DNA from: SKVR01 sp037441525
GTDB lineage: Bacteria > Bacteroidota > Bacteroidia > Bacteroidales > UBA7960
Direction: 5' to 3'
NCBI GenBank assembly: GCA_037441525.1
Contig: JBBISA010000065.1
Coordinates: forward strand, 1 to 21,211
DNA length: 21,211 nt
A model generated the notes under the pieces. That model did no database searches. It saw only the letters and a program-made list of their open reading frames with translations, and was not told where the DNA came from. Positions 8,780 to 16,417 of this stretch are shown here, one piece after another (position 1 is the stretch's first letter; the number at the start of each line of letters is the position of its first letter). The translations under genes and the position numbers were made by a program.

Positions 8780-8858
8780 CAAAGATATAGTATATTTTAA
8801 GTAATTTCGCGCCAATTTTATCAAAACACATCCCTAATCCAATAAATCCTAACACCTT

Positions 8859-10364
8859 ATGCCAACCGGCCCTTTTGCCCTTAACCCCAATCCCCTAGTG
8901 CGGTACCTCCAGAAACCTGCACGTGATTTCACCAAAGCCGACATTATCAATTATATAGAAAATAACGCTATAAAGATGGTCAACTTTCGCTATGTTGGTG
9001 GCGATGGGCGGCTAAAGGCCCTCAATTTTGTTTTGCAGGGTCACGATCATCTTATGAGTATCCTTTCAACCGGTGAGCGGGTAGATGGAAGCAGCCTCTT
9101 TAATTTCCTCGAAGCCGGTAGCAGCGACCTTTATGTGGTGCCCCGGTTCAAAACTGCCTTTCTCAATCCTTTTTCCCCTGTTCCTGCGGTTGATATCCTT
9201 TGCAGCTATTTCGACAAGGATGGGAAACCACTGGCCAGTGCACCGGGCAATATTATGCGCAAAGCCCACAAAGCCCTGGTTGAAAAAACCGGGTATTCGC
9301 TTGAAGTGATGGGCGAAATAGAATATTACGTCATCAGTCAGAAAAACGAATTATATAAAGCCACCGACCAAAAGGGCTATCACGAATCAGCTCCTTTTGT
9401 GAAATGGGAGCAGTTGCGTGTTGAAGCTATGATGGCTATGGCACAAACGGGCGCTCTTATCAAATACAGCCACTCAGAAGTGGGCAATTTTTCTGATGAG
9501 GAGCACGAATACGAGCAGAACGAAATAGAATTTCTGCCTACCAACGTTGAAGATGCTGCCGACCAGCTCATCATTGCCAAGTGGATACTTCGTGAAGTAG
9601 GATACAAATATGGTGTTACTATTAGTTTTGCACCAAAGATTACCGCAGGCAAAGCCGGAAGTGGCCTTCATTTCCACATGCGCCCTATGAAAGATGGTAA
9701 AAATGTAACCCTTGACGATGGCAGGATCAGCGATGTGGCGCGCAAGGTTATTGCCGGAATTCTCGACATTGCCCCTGCCCTGTCGGCTTTTGGCAATACC
9801 ATCCCTACGAGCTATTTCAGGCTGGTGCCCCACCAGGAAGCTCCCACCAACGTTTGCTGGGGTATGCGCAACCGCTCGGCCCTGATAAGGGTACCCCTGG
9901 GTTGGGTGGGTACCGGCGACATGATTGCCACAGCTAACCCCCGCGAAGAAACCTACAACCGCGACTTCAGCGATAAATCAACCTTTGAGTTTCGCTGCCC
10001 CGACGGGTCGGCCAATATATACCTGCTCATCGCAGGTTTGTGCGTAGGAGCACGGCACGGCTTCGAAATGGAGAACAGTCTTGAGTTTGCCGACCGCACC
10101 TTTGTTGATGTGAACATTTTTGAAGAAAAACATAAGTCGCGTCAATCGCAGCTGGCACAACTCCCCTACTCCTGCAGCCAGGCAGCTGACTTTCTGCTGC
10201 AAAAGGCCCATGTTTTTAAACAACACGATGTATTTACTGAAGGCTTATTGCTGGGTACAGCCCGCAACCTTCGCCAATACAACGATGAGTACCTGCGCGA
10301 AAAGGTGGCACCCAACCGCGAGGAAACCATGAAACTGGTAAAGGAGTTCCTCCATTGCGGCTAA
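8859..10364 (+). CDS. glutamine synthetase family protein (GSI-like, about 500 residues)
   Basis: A 501-residue enzyme expected to join ammonia to glutamate using ATP in the cytoplasm. An N-terminal beta-grasp domain (about 25-110, with the DGSS loop in GERVDGSSLFNF) precedes the catalytic barrel. Visible catalytic motifs are EIEYY near 155, NEIEFLP near 220, GSGLHFHM near 270 (ATP/metal-binding His), RLVPHQEAPTNVCWG, RNRSALIR and EFRCPDGSANIYL. Length is close to GSI (about 450-475) with modest extension, and far from GSIII (about 700). The region that carries the adenylylated Tyr in enterobacterial GlnA (NLYDLP) here reads SQLAQLPYSCSQ without that motif, so GlnE-type control is unlikely. 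Bacteroidetes often have several GS paralogs, so a role as the main ammonia-assimilating enzyme or as a gamma-glutamyl ligase cannot be decided. Confidence 0.88.
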   Translation: MPTGPFALNPNPLVRYLQKPARDFTKADIINYIENNAIKMVNFRYVGGDGRLKALNFVLQGHDHLMSILSTGERVDGSSLFNFLEAGSSDLYVVPRFKTAFLNPFSPVPAVDILCSYFDKDGKPLASAPGNIMRKAHKALVEKTGYSLEVMGEIEYYVISQKNELYKATDQKGYHESAPFVKWEQLRVEAMMAMAQTGALIKYSHSEVGNFSDEEHEYEQNEIEFLPTNVEDAADQLIIAKWILREVGYKYGVTISFAPKITAGKAGSGLHFHMRPMKDGKNVTLDDGRISDVARKVIAGILDIAPALSAFGNTIPTSYFRLVPHQEAPTNVCWGMRNRSALIRVPLGWVGTGDMIATANPREETYNRDFSDKSTFEFRCPDGSANIYLLIAGLCVGARHGFEMENSLEFADRTFVDVNIFEEKHKSRQSQLAQLPYSCSQAADFLLQKAHVFKQHDVFTEGLLLGTARNLRQYNDEYLREKVAPNREETMKLVKEFLHCG

Positions 10365-10403
10365 TGTTCCGTTAAATCCCGCTCCAGTTATCCCGGTTTT
10401 GTG

Positions 10404-10411
10404 TAGCTTTG
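10404..10411 (+). promoter_or_regulatory. -7 element upstream of the nucleotidyltransferase gene
   Basis: TAGCTTTG matches the Bacteroidetes TAnnTTTG consensus and lies 19 nt before the ATG of the nucleotidyltransferase gene, which would give a short leader. A TTTG at the -33 distance is not obvious. It suggests the gene can be transcribed independently of glutamine synthetase. Confidence 0.4.
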
Positions 10412-10430
10412 ATGATAAGTATAAAAAGCT

Positions 10431-10868
10431 ATGGATAAAGACCGCATTATTGAAAAACTAACTGAATTTTTCTCAAGGCAGGAAAAAGTGATTTTTGCCG
10501 TGATCTTTGGCTCATTTCTCAAGGGGGAAAGGTTCAGGGATATTGATATTGCCGTGCTTCTTGAAGAGGGCTATGACCTGTTAACTGTTGGGGCATTGCA
10601 CGCCAGGAGTGAAATGATTGTGGGGATAAAAACTGATATAGTTATTGCTAACGGACTTTATGAAAAAGACCCTGCTTTTGCCCGGGAAGTAACATGCACC
10701 GGGGAACTTATTTTTACCCGAAGCAATGAAACCTATATTGATTATAAGGAAAAATCATTGCTGTGGTATTTCGATACTGAATATCTTCGGAAACAGACAG
10801 AACAGGCCTTCGATAAAAGATTGCGAAACGGTATGGCAGGAAAAAGAAATTTCAGATTTAATGATTAG
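10431..10868 (+). CDS. MNT-type (MntA-like) nucleotidyltransferase domain protein
   Basis: A 145-residue minimal nucleotidyltransferase. The polymerase-beta-type active site is visible: G27-S28 in VIFGSFLKGERFRDIDIAVL, the metal-binding pair D37/D39 (DID) and a third Asp at D69 (KTDIVI). The tail DYKEKSLLWYFDTEYLRKQTEQAF is typical of MntA antitoxins, which AMPylate and neutralise a HepT-family RNase usually encoded next door. Here the next frame is only about 20 codons (10875-10937), so a full HepT partner is absent and the gene looks orphaned. It begins 66 nt after glutamine synthetase, on the same strand. Its function without a partner is unknown. Confidence 0.8.
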   Translation: MDKDRIIEKLTEFFSRQEKVIFAVIFGSFLKGERFRDIDIAVLLEEGYDLLTVGALHARSEMIVGIKTDIVIANGLYEKDPAFAREVTCTGELIFTRSNETYIDYKEKSLLWYFDTEYLRKQTEQAFDKRLRNGMAGKRNFRFND

Positions 10869-10874
10869 GCGCTT

Positions 10875-10937
10875 ATGAACCATAAAAAATTAGCTCAATT
10901 AGAACACGACCTATTAGAGTTGGAATTATTCATGTAA
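10875..10937 (+). pseudogene. 20-codon stub, possible remnant of a HepT-like partner
   Basis: Six nt after the nucleotidyltransferase stop, an ATG opens a frame reading MNHKKLAQLEHDLLELELFM and then stops. The spacing and the Leu/Glu-rich helical start fit where a HepT/DUF86 partner would normally begin. It is too short for homology to be certain, and nothing recognisable continues in other frames before the lipoprotein gene at 10982. It could be a decayed toxin, a leader peptide or chance. Confidence 0.22.
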
Positions 10938-10981
10938 AAAACTTGACTCTGCTGTTACTTAATATAAACCAAACCAGATTA

Positions 10982-11569
10982 ATGGTTGTAAAAACACTTC
11001 AAAAATCAATACTAATACTTGTAATTGCTGTTATTTTCAACAGCTGCAGTTACCTTCGCGAAACCCCCTCCTACCGGGAAACACCCCGCGATGAAACCCG
11101 TCGCCAGTCGCAATCGCGACGCTCGGCAACCATTACCGAAACCAGGCAGTTTTATGAAACCAAATCGCAACGACTGGGCTACGCCTTAAATGGCAATGAA
11201 AACCCGGAGTTGCTTACAGAGATAGTTGCATGGCTCGGCACACCCTACCGGCACGGTGGCACCACCCGAAGCGGGGTCGATTGTTCAGGACTGGCAACCC
11301 ACATTTACCGCAAAGTATATAATATTGACCTGTCGAGAGCCACGGTTGATATGACACAACGAACACGAAAAGTAAACCGCAGGCAACTCAAAGAAGGAGA
11401 CCTTGTTTTTTTCAAGATCAACAACCGCAAAATTTCGCATGTAGGAGTTTATATCAGCAATAACCGCTTTGTACATTCCAGCACATCACGCGGCGTTATT
11501 ATCAGCAGCCTTGATGAGGAGTATTACGACCGCCGCTTTGCCTATGGTGGCAGAGTCCTCAAGAAGTAA
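10982..11569 (+). CDS. NlpC/P60 family lipoprotein (cell-wall endopeptidase)
   Basis: A 195-residue lipoprotein predicted to cut peptide cross-bridges in peptidoglycan from the periplasmic side of a membrane. The ATG at 10982 is chosen because it gives a compact signal peptide (MVVKTLQKSILILVIAVIFN) and the lipobox FNSC with lipidated Cys22; a TTG at 10943 would add an unlikely extension. A polar, Arg/Glu-rich linker follows (about 25-65). The NlpC/P60 domain fills about 75-195 with catalytic C101 (GVDCSGL), H153 (ISHVGVY) and a third polar residue at H165 (FVHSS). Length and architecture match small Spr/NlpC-type lipoproteins. It converges with the phospholipase D-like gene, the CTCAAC repeat lying between their stops. 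Confidence 0.88.
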   Translation: MVVKTLQKSILILVIAVIFNSCSYLRETPSYRETPRDETRRQSQSRRSATITETRQFYETKSQRLGYALNGNENPELLTEIVAWLGTPYRHGGTTRSGVDCSGLATHIYRKVYNIDLSRATVDMTQRTRKVNRRQLKEGDLVFFKINNRKISHVGVYISNNRFVHSSTSRGVIISSLDEEYYDRRFAYGGRVLKK

Positions 11570-11587
11570 ACAATTCAAAATTCTAAA

Positions 11588-11627
11588 CTCAACTTTCTCA
11601 ACCTCATTCTCAACCTTATCCTCAACC
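11588..11627 (+). repeat. solo CTCAAC-type repeat cluster between convergent genes
   Basis: Four CTCAAC(C) units start at 11588, 11597, 11609 and 11621, ending directly against the stop codon of the phospholipase D-like gene (11628-11630). The units and their spacers resemble the 3' end of the four-helix-bundle gene at 136-160: both run CTCAACTTTCT, then AACC, then ATTCTCAAC with few differences. No four-helix-bundle gene is present here. It may be a remnant or solo copy of the same element. Confidence 0.7.
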
Positions 11628-12704
11628 TTAAAACAAATGCCTGAAAGGTACCAGCATCGATTCAAACAACCGTTGCACATACGCTCGGTTTTGCCAGCGA
11701 ATGTAGTTGAAGTGTTCTGACTGGTTCATGCTTTCATGAAAATGAGCCATCAATTGCCGGTTCAGCGATTTATTTTCGCCATACAAACATATTTCATGCT
11801 GATAGCGGAAACTGCGGTAATCGAAATTTGCTGAACCTATCATAAAGTACTTGCGGTCGACCAGAAATAATTTAGCATGCAGATTTTGCGGAACGTACTG
11901 GTATATGAGAACCCCTGCTCTTGCAAGCCCCCCAAGGTATTTCCCAGATAAAACATCAAGAATATGCATATCTGAATTTTTGGGAATGATGATATTTACC
12001 CTCACTCCCCTTGCCGATGCATCGGCCAGAGCTTTGCGCAAGCGGCTTCCTGGAAGAAAGTAAGGTGTTTCAAGGAAAATTTCATGCTGGGCATTGCGAA
12101 TCATTTCCAGGAGCTTGCGCTGAACGGGCTGAAATGTCAGGCTGGGTACATCGCGAATGATCTGGAAATCGCCAAAATCAATCTTACGCGTATAGGCAAT
12201 TTTATCATAGAAGTATTTATTGTAGATTTTTATGTTCTCAACAATAACGTCCTTAAAACAGGTAGCTATATCGCCCTTTATCCTGAAAACCGACTCACGC
12301 CAGTTTAAGGCATAACCGGCTATATTGGCCGAACCTATCCAGGTAATCTGGTCGTCGATAACGATGATCTTGCGATGATCGCGCCGGTGATTCTTGGTTA
12401 AGGCATCCCAGCTAAGCCTTACCTTCTTAAAAAAACGCACCTCGCCACCCAATTCAGTAAGGTCACGGAAAAAAGCATGGTTGGATGCAGCCCCCCACGA
12501 ATCGATGAGCAGACTTATTTTAACACCTTCGCGACATTTGGCAATAAGATTGTCGCGCACACGGATGCCGATGGGATCATTGCGGAAACGGTAAATCTCC
12601 AGGTAAATATACTTTGTTGCATTTTTTATATCGGCAAGCAATGCAGGAAAAAACTGCAACGGGTCAGAATACATCTTAAATTTCAATTCATTGGCAGCTT
12701 CCAT
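11628..12704 (-). CDS. phospholipase D family protein, cardiolipin synthase-like
   Basis: A 358-residue member of the phospholipase D superfamily with two HKD motifs, H110-x-K112-x4-D117 (DHRKIIVIDD) and H276-x-K278-x4-D283 (LHAKLFLVD), each followed by the GSAN motif (IGSANIAG, IGSANFDYRS). This pattern is typical of cardiolipin synthases, which join phosphatidylglycerol molecules or transfer phosphatidyl groups at the inner membrane. Unlike ClsA it lacks N-terminal membrane helices and is closer in size and layout to ClsB-type enzymes, so it probably acts as a peripheral membrane protein. ETPYFLPG (about 212-219) is also conserved in the family. The exact substrate is inferred. The start ATG (12702-12704) lies 24-30 nt after a good Bacteroidetes promoter. 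Its stop abuts the solo CTCAAC cluster. Confidence 0.85.
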   Translation of the reverse strand: MEAANELKFKMYSDPLQFFPALLADIKNATKYIYLEIYRFRNDPIGIRVRDNLIAKCREGVKISLLIDSWGAASNHAFFRDLTELGGEVRFFKKVRLSWDALTKNHRRDHRKIIVIDDQITWIGSANIAGYALNWRESVFRIKGDIATCFKDVIVENIKIYNKYFYDKIAYTRKIDFGDFQIIRDVPSLTFQPVQRKLLEMIRNAQHEIFLETPYFLPGSRLRKALADASARGVRVNIIIPKNSDMHILDVLSGKYLGGLARAGVLIYQYVPQNLHAKLFLVDRKYFMIGSANFDYRSFRYQHEICLYGENKSLNRQLMAHFHESMNQSEHFNYIRWQNRAYVQRLFESMLVPFRHLF

Positions 12705-12734
12705 GGAGAAATATCGTTACCAAAACACATCAAA

Positions 12735-12766
12735 CAAACGTAATTATTTTTCACCATTTTAGCAAT
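12735..12766 (-). promoter_or_regulatory. Bacteroidetes-type promoter of the phospholipase D-like gene
   Basis: On minus, the -7 element TACGTTTG (plus 12735-12742) matches TAnnTTTG. ATTG (plus 12763-12766), one base from TTTG, lies 20 nt upstream, the expected -33 distance. Transcription would begin about 24 nt before the start codon. The facing uridine kinase gene starts at 12845, so both promoters share this short divergent gap. Confidence 0.5.
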
Positions 12767-12844
12767 TGACTCCTTTCAAAAAAGTTAATTTCTCCCGCTC
12801 CCTTTTATTTGAAAAAACCTATTTTTATCCCCCAAAAACTAACG

Positions 12845-13471
12845 ATGTTAATTATAGGAATTGCCGGTGGCTCCGGGTCAGGAAAATCAACCGTTGTGAA
12901 AAAAATTGTGGCTCTGTTGCCCAAAAACAGTGTTACGGTTATCTGTCAGGATTCATATTACAAAGACAATGGCCATCTTGCCCCCGAACAAAGAGCCAAA
13001 ATAAACTTCGACCATCCCAGCGCCATCGAATTCAGCCTCCTGGTAAAACATCTTGACATGCTCCGGCAGGGTCAAACCATTCAAATGCCCATCTATTCGT
13101 ATCTCACCTGTGCACGCTCCAATGAAACTATCCCCATTGAACCCAAAGATGTAGTTATTGTGGAAGGAATCCTCATCATGTCGAACCCAAGGATGCGCGA
13201 GCGCATGGACATTAAAATTTTTGTTGACGCAGACTCTGATGACAGGCTTATGCGGGTAATCAAACGCGATATTAAGGAACGCGGGCGCTCTTTCCTCGAT
13301 GTGCTCGAACACTATGAACGCTATGTTAAACCTATGCACCTGCAGTTTATTGAACCCACCAAACGCTATGCAGAAATTATCGTTCCGCAGGGTGGTGAGA
13401 ACCATGTGGCTATTGATATGATTGCATCGCGCATCCGGATTGCTCAACAGAGCAAACAATCTGTTAAGTAA
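12845..13471 (+). CDS. udk: uridine kinase
   Basis: A 208-residue cytoplasmic kinase that phosphorylates uridine (and cytidine) to the monophosphate in pyrimidine salvage. The P-loop GGSGSGKST is at residues 8-16. Other family motifs follow: CQDSYYKD near 35-42, FDHPSAIEFSLL, PIYSYLTCARS, VIVEGILIM and the lid-region segment DADSDDRLMRVIKRDIKERGRS. Length fits bacterial Udk (about 205-215). The ATG at 12845 is chosen because it puts the first beta-strand (LIIGIAGG) at the N-terminus as usual; an upstream TTG (12809) would add 12 unlikely residues. It is followed after 64 nt by the PHP phosphatase, with no terminator seen between them. Confidence 0.93.
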   Translation: MLIIGIAGGSGSGKSTVVKKIVALLPKNSVTVICQDSYYKDNGHLAPEQRAKINFDHPSAIEFSLLVKHLDMLRQGQTIQMPIYSYLTCARSNETIPIEPKDVVIVEGILIMSNPRMRERMDIKIFVDADSDDRLMRVIKRDIKERGRSFLDVLEHYERYVKPMHLQFIEPTKRYAEIIVPQGGENHVAIDMIASRIRIAQQSKQSVK

Positions 13472-13535
13472 TGTGTTTCTATAACGTTTTCATTGCCTCA
13501 CGAACCAACTAAAACCTAATCCATCAACCATAGCC

Positions 13536-14363
13536 ATGATCCCCCTTTATAATTTTCATTCCCATTCCTTGCACTGCGATGGCAAAGAAACCATGGAAGA
13601 TTATGTAAAAAGTGCCATCGCCCGAAACTTTAAAGCATTGGGTTTCTCTGCACATTCCCCCCTCCCCTTTAACAACGAATGGAGCCTGACAACTGAAAAA
13701 TTCAGGCAATATGTGGCTGATGCACGTTATCTTATCGAAAAATATCAGGGTAAGATTGAATTGTATCTCGGTCTTGAAATAGATTACATTCCTGGCCATT
13801 CTGAAGACTTTCAGGGATTCACTAAGAATACACCCCTTGATTACAACATCGGTTCGGTTCACCTGGTAAGCCATCAAAGTGGAAATATCTGGTTTATCGA
13901 TGGCCCTTTTGAAGGGTATATCAATGGAGTGAATGAAATTTACCAGGGTGATTTTAAAGCAGCCGTTACCGACTTTTTCAGACAATCCATCAAAATGATT
14001 GAAACCCAGAAGCCCAACATCATTGGGCATATCGACAAAGTGAAAATGCATAATAAGCAGCGGTGGTTTTCAACCTCCGAAAACTGGTATACTCGATTGG
14101 TGGACGAAACCCTGGAAGCAGCAGCCCGCAACGGCTCAATTATAGAACTTAACACCAGAGGCGTTTACACAGGAAAAACTGATGAGTATTTTCCATCAAC
14201 CGATATTCTTTATAAAATTCTGGAATTGAACATCCCCATGATGGTAAATTCGGATGCCCACCATCCCGATCAGCTCGAAAATCATTTCCACCAGGCACAT
14301 GAACTCCTGAAAAAAGTAGGTTTTAAAGAACTTAAAACACCTTTCTTCGATTATTCAATATGA
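13536..14363 (+). CDS. histidinol-phosphatase, PHP family (HisK/HisJ type)
   Basis: A 275-residue PHP-fold metal-dependent phosphoesterase. Metal-binding motifs are visible in order: H8-x-H10 in YNFHSHSLHCDG, then SAHSPLPF, GLEIDYIPG (metal-bridging Glu), GSVHLV, GHIDKVK and NSDAHHPDQL. This set is typical of histidinol-phosphatases that remove phosphate from L-histidinol phosphate late in histidine synthesis. No other his genes are present, so the specific substrate rests on the family pattern; another PHP phosphatase role is possible. Length is normal (about 260-280). It lies between uridine kinase and the PurF-like gene on the same strand. Confidence 0.82.
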   Translation: MIPLYNFHSHSLHCDGKETMEDYVKSAIARNFKALGFSAHSPLPFNNEWSLTTEKFRQYVADARYLIEKYQGKIELYLGLEIDYIPGHSEDFQGFTKNTPLDYNIGSVHLVSHQSGNIWFIDGPFEGYINGVNEIYQGDFKAAVTDFFRQSIKMIETQKPNIIGHIDKVKMHNKQRWFSTSENWYTRLVDETLEAAARNGSIIELNTRGVYTGKTDEYFPSTDILYKILELNIPMMVNSDAHHPDQLENHFHQAHELLKKVGFKELKTPFFDYSI

Positions 14364-14395
14364 TTGATCCACTGCGGGTAATCATACAATAATCC

Positions 14396-14430
14396 TTTGT
14401 GGCTCCTTGCTTCAATTTTAATTACCTTTG
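14396..14430 (+). promoter_or_regulatory. Bacteroidetes-type promoter of the PurF-like gene
   Basis: TACCTTTG at 14423-14430 fully matches TAnnTTTG. A TTTG at 14396-14399 lies 23 nt upstream, slightly longer than the usual spacing. Transcription would start about 15-18 nt before the ATG at 14454. This also supports that ATG over the upstream TTG at 14397, which would lie inside the promoter. Confidence 0.45.
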
Positions 14431-14453
14431 CCGCTTCAATATATCAACCTTCA

Positions 14454-16355
14454 ATGAGCGATTCTATCAAACACGAGTGTGGCATTGTGATGCTTCGGCT
14501 GCTAAAGCCTCTTGAGTATTACTTGGCCAAATATGGTACTGCTTTTTACGGCCCCGATAAAATGTACCTGCTCATGGAAAAACAACACAACAGAGGCCAG
14601 GACGGTGCCGGGCTAGGGGTGGTTAAATTCGATATGAAACCCGGAACCCGTTACATGAACCGTCTGCGCAGCAATCGAACCAACCCCATCAAGGATATTT
14701 TTTCCCAGATACATGCCAACGTAGAAGCCACCTACGACAAAAATACAAAACGCCTCAAAGATGTTGACTGGCTTAAAAACCATATCGATATGTATGGCGA
14801 ACTTTACATTGGTCACCTCAGATATGGAACATTTGGCCGCAATTCCATCGAAAACACCCATCCTTTTCTGAGAGAAAACAACTGGATGTCGAAAAGCCTT
14901 ATGATTGCAGGTAATTTTAACCTTACCAATGTTGATGAGTTGTTTGATAGCCTCATTAATATAGGCCAGCATCCAAATGAAACATCTGATACGGTTACCA
15001 TCCTTGAAAAACTTGGACATTTCCTCGATGATGAAAATGAAGACCTTTACTGGAAATTCAAAAAGGAAGGGTATTCCAAAAAGAATATTTCACCTCTGCT
15101 GGCAACACATATAGATGTAAAGAACATATTAATAAATGCCAGTAAATACTGGGATGGTGGTTATGTTCTGGCTGGTTTGCTCGGCCATGGTGATTCTTTT
15201 ATCATGCGCGACCCCTCTGGTATAAGGCCGGCTTTCTATTATATGGACGATGAAGTCGTTGTTGCCACATCCGAACGACCCGTTATCCAAACCGCCTTTA
15301 AGGTACCCATTGAAACCATTCATGAGCTTAAGCCAGGCAGGGCTCTCATTGTTAAGCGCGATGGGAGGGTAACCGTTGAAGAATATCAGAAACCACTCCC
15401 CAGAAAATCATGTAGCTTCGAAAGAATCTATTTTTCGCGCGGAACAGATGCAGATATATACAAGGAAAGAAAAAAACTAGGTAAATTGCTGGTTCCTGCA
15501 ATATTAAAAACCATCAATTACGACCTTGAGAATACAGTTTTTTCCTATATACCCAATACTGCCCTAGTTGCCTACAAAGGGATGACCGAAGGGCTCTACG
15601 AGTTTTGCGACCAGGTTAAAAAAGACAGGATTCTGCAATTGCAAGGTAATCTCGATCCTGATAAACTGGAAGAAATTCTAAGCCTGAAACCCCGTATGGA
15701 GCAAATTGCAGTAAAAGACGCCAAGCTTCGTACATTCATCACCGAAGATACCTCGCGCGACGACCTTGTAGCCCATGTTTACGATGTTACTTACGGCCAG
15801 GTAACGGAATTTAAAGATAGCCTTGTGGTAATTGATGACTCTATTGTTCGCGGAACAACCCTCAAGAAAAGTATCATTAAGATGCTCGACCGCCTTGGCC
15901 CGCGAAAAATAATTGTGGTTAGCTCTGCTCCTCAGATAAGGTTTCCCGATTGTTATGGTATTGATATGACAAAACTGTCTGATTTTATAGCCTTTAAAGC
16001 CGCTATCGAATTGCTTCGCGATACCAAACAAAGCCATTTTATTAATGAAGTGTACCGTAGGTGCAAGGAGTCAGAATCCTTGCCCAAAGAAGAGGTCGAA
16101 AATTTTGTAAAGGAAATCTACAAGCCATTTACACCCGAAGAAATTTCGGCAAAAATTGCCAGCATGCTTCACACCCCCGATGTCCAGGCAGAAGTAGAAA
16201 TTGTTTTTCAAACCATTGAAGACCTTCACAAAGCTTGTCCGGGTCACGTTGGCGACTGGTATTTTACAGGCAATTATCCAACTCCCGGTGGAAACAAGGT
16301 AGCCAACCGATCTTTCATCAATTACATTGAGGGACGCAACGAAAGGGCCTACTAA
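14454..16355 (+). CDS. amidophosphoribosyltransferase-like protein (PurF-type, long form)
   Basis: A 633-residue protein joining an N-terminal class II glutamine amidotransferase domain to a phosphoribosyltransferase domain, the layout of PurF, which makes phosphoribosylamine from PRPP and glutamine in the first step of purine synthesis. The nucleophile is Cys9 (KHECGIVML), exposed after loss of a short propeptide. HNRGQDGAGL and GHLRYGTFG are amidotransferase motifs. The PRPP-binding motif VVIDDSIVRGTT is near residues 458-469. It is much longer than standard PurF (about 470-510), with extra sequence around residues 45-105 and in the linker, and a C-terminal extension ending in CPGHVGDWYFTGNYPTPGG. 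Bacteroidetes are known to carry such long paralogs, so it may not be the main PurF. The ATG follows a promoter match. Confidence 0.82.
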   Translation: MSDSIKHECGIVMLRLLKPLEYYLAKYGTAFYGPDKMYLLMEKQHNRGQDGAGLGVVKFDMKPGTRYMNRLRSNRTNPIKDIFSQIHANVEATYDKNTKRLKDVDWLKNHIDMYGELYIGHLRYGTFGRNSIENTHPFLRENNWMSKSLMIAGNFNLTNVDELFDSLINIGQHPNETSDTVTILEKLGHFLDDENEDLYWKFKKEGYSKKNISPLLATHIDVKNILINASKYWDGGYVLAGLLGHGDSFIMRDPSGIRPAFYYMDDEVVVATSERPVIQTAFKVPIETIHELKPGRALIVKRDGRVTVEEYQKPLPRKSCSFERIYFSRGTDADIYKERKKLGKLLVPAILKTINYDLENTVFSYIPNTALVAYKGMTEGLYEFCDQVKKDRILQLQGNLDPDKLEEILSLKPRMEQIAVKDAKLRTFITEDTSRDDLVAHVYDVTYGQVTEFKDSLVVIDDSIVRGTTLKKSIIKMLDRLGPRKIIVVSSAPQIRFPDCYGIDMTKLSDFIAFKAAIELLRDTKQSHFINEVYRRCKESESLPKEEVENFVKEIYKPFTPEEISAKIASMLHTPDVQAEVEIVFQTIEDLHKACPGHVGDWYFTGNYPTPGGNKVANRSFINYIEGRNERAY

Positions 16356-16417
16356 AGGCCAATCAGAAATTAACAACACACATTTTTTTCAATCCGCCAA
16401 TGTAATTCATAAGCGGT

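Larger units (their letters stand above)
8193..8858. other. 666-bp divergent intergenic region
   Basis: This A+T-rich gap separates the giant gene (leftward) from glutamine synthetase (rightward) and should contain both promoters. Visible items are a TAnnTTTG match for the leftward gene at 8334-8341; a small TCCGGA-TTTCTT-TCCGGA hairpin at about 8468-8485; an 18-codon plus frame at 8500-8556 (MKTLNLNVSMFVIMCNLK), too short to support; and TAATTTCG at 8802-8809, one base off the -7 consensus, 50 nt before the glutamine synthetase start. A minus-strand frame at 8537-8779 is listed separately. Confidence 0.6.

Noticed and set aside
9474..9833. 119-codon minus-strand frame inside glutamine synthetase
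   Set aside because: Antisense shadow of a strongly conserved coding region, with no family match.
10943..10981. TTG start giving a longer NlpC/P60 protein
   Set aside because: It would put 13 extra residues before a complete lipoprotein signal peptide; the ATG at 10982 gives the normal lipobox distance.
14397..14453. TTG start giving a longer PurF-like protein with a hydrophobic N-terminus
   Set aside because: The segment overlaps the promoter match at 14396-14430 and would move the catalytic Cys far from the N-terminus, which is incompatible with an N-terminal nucleophile released from a short propeptide.
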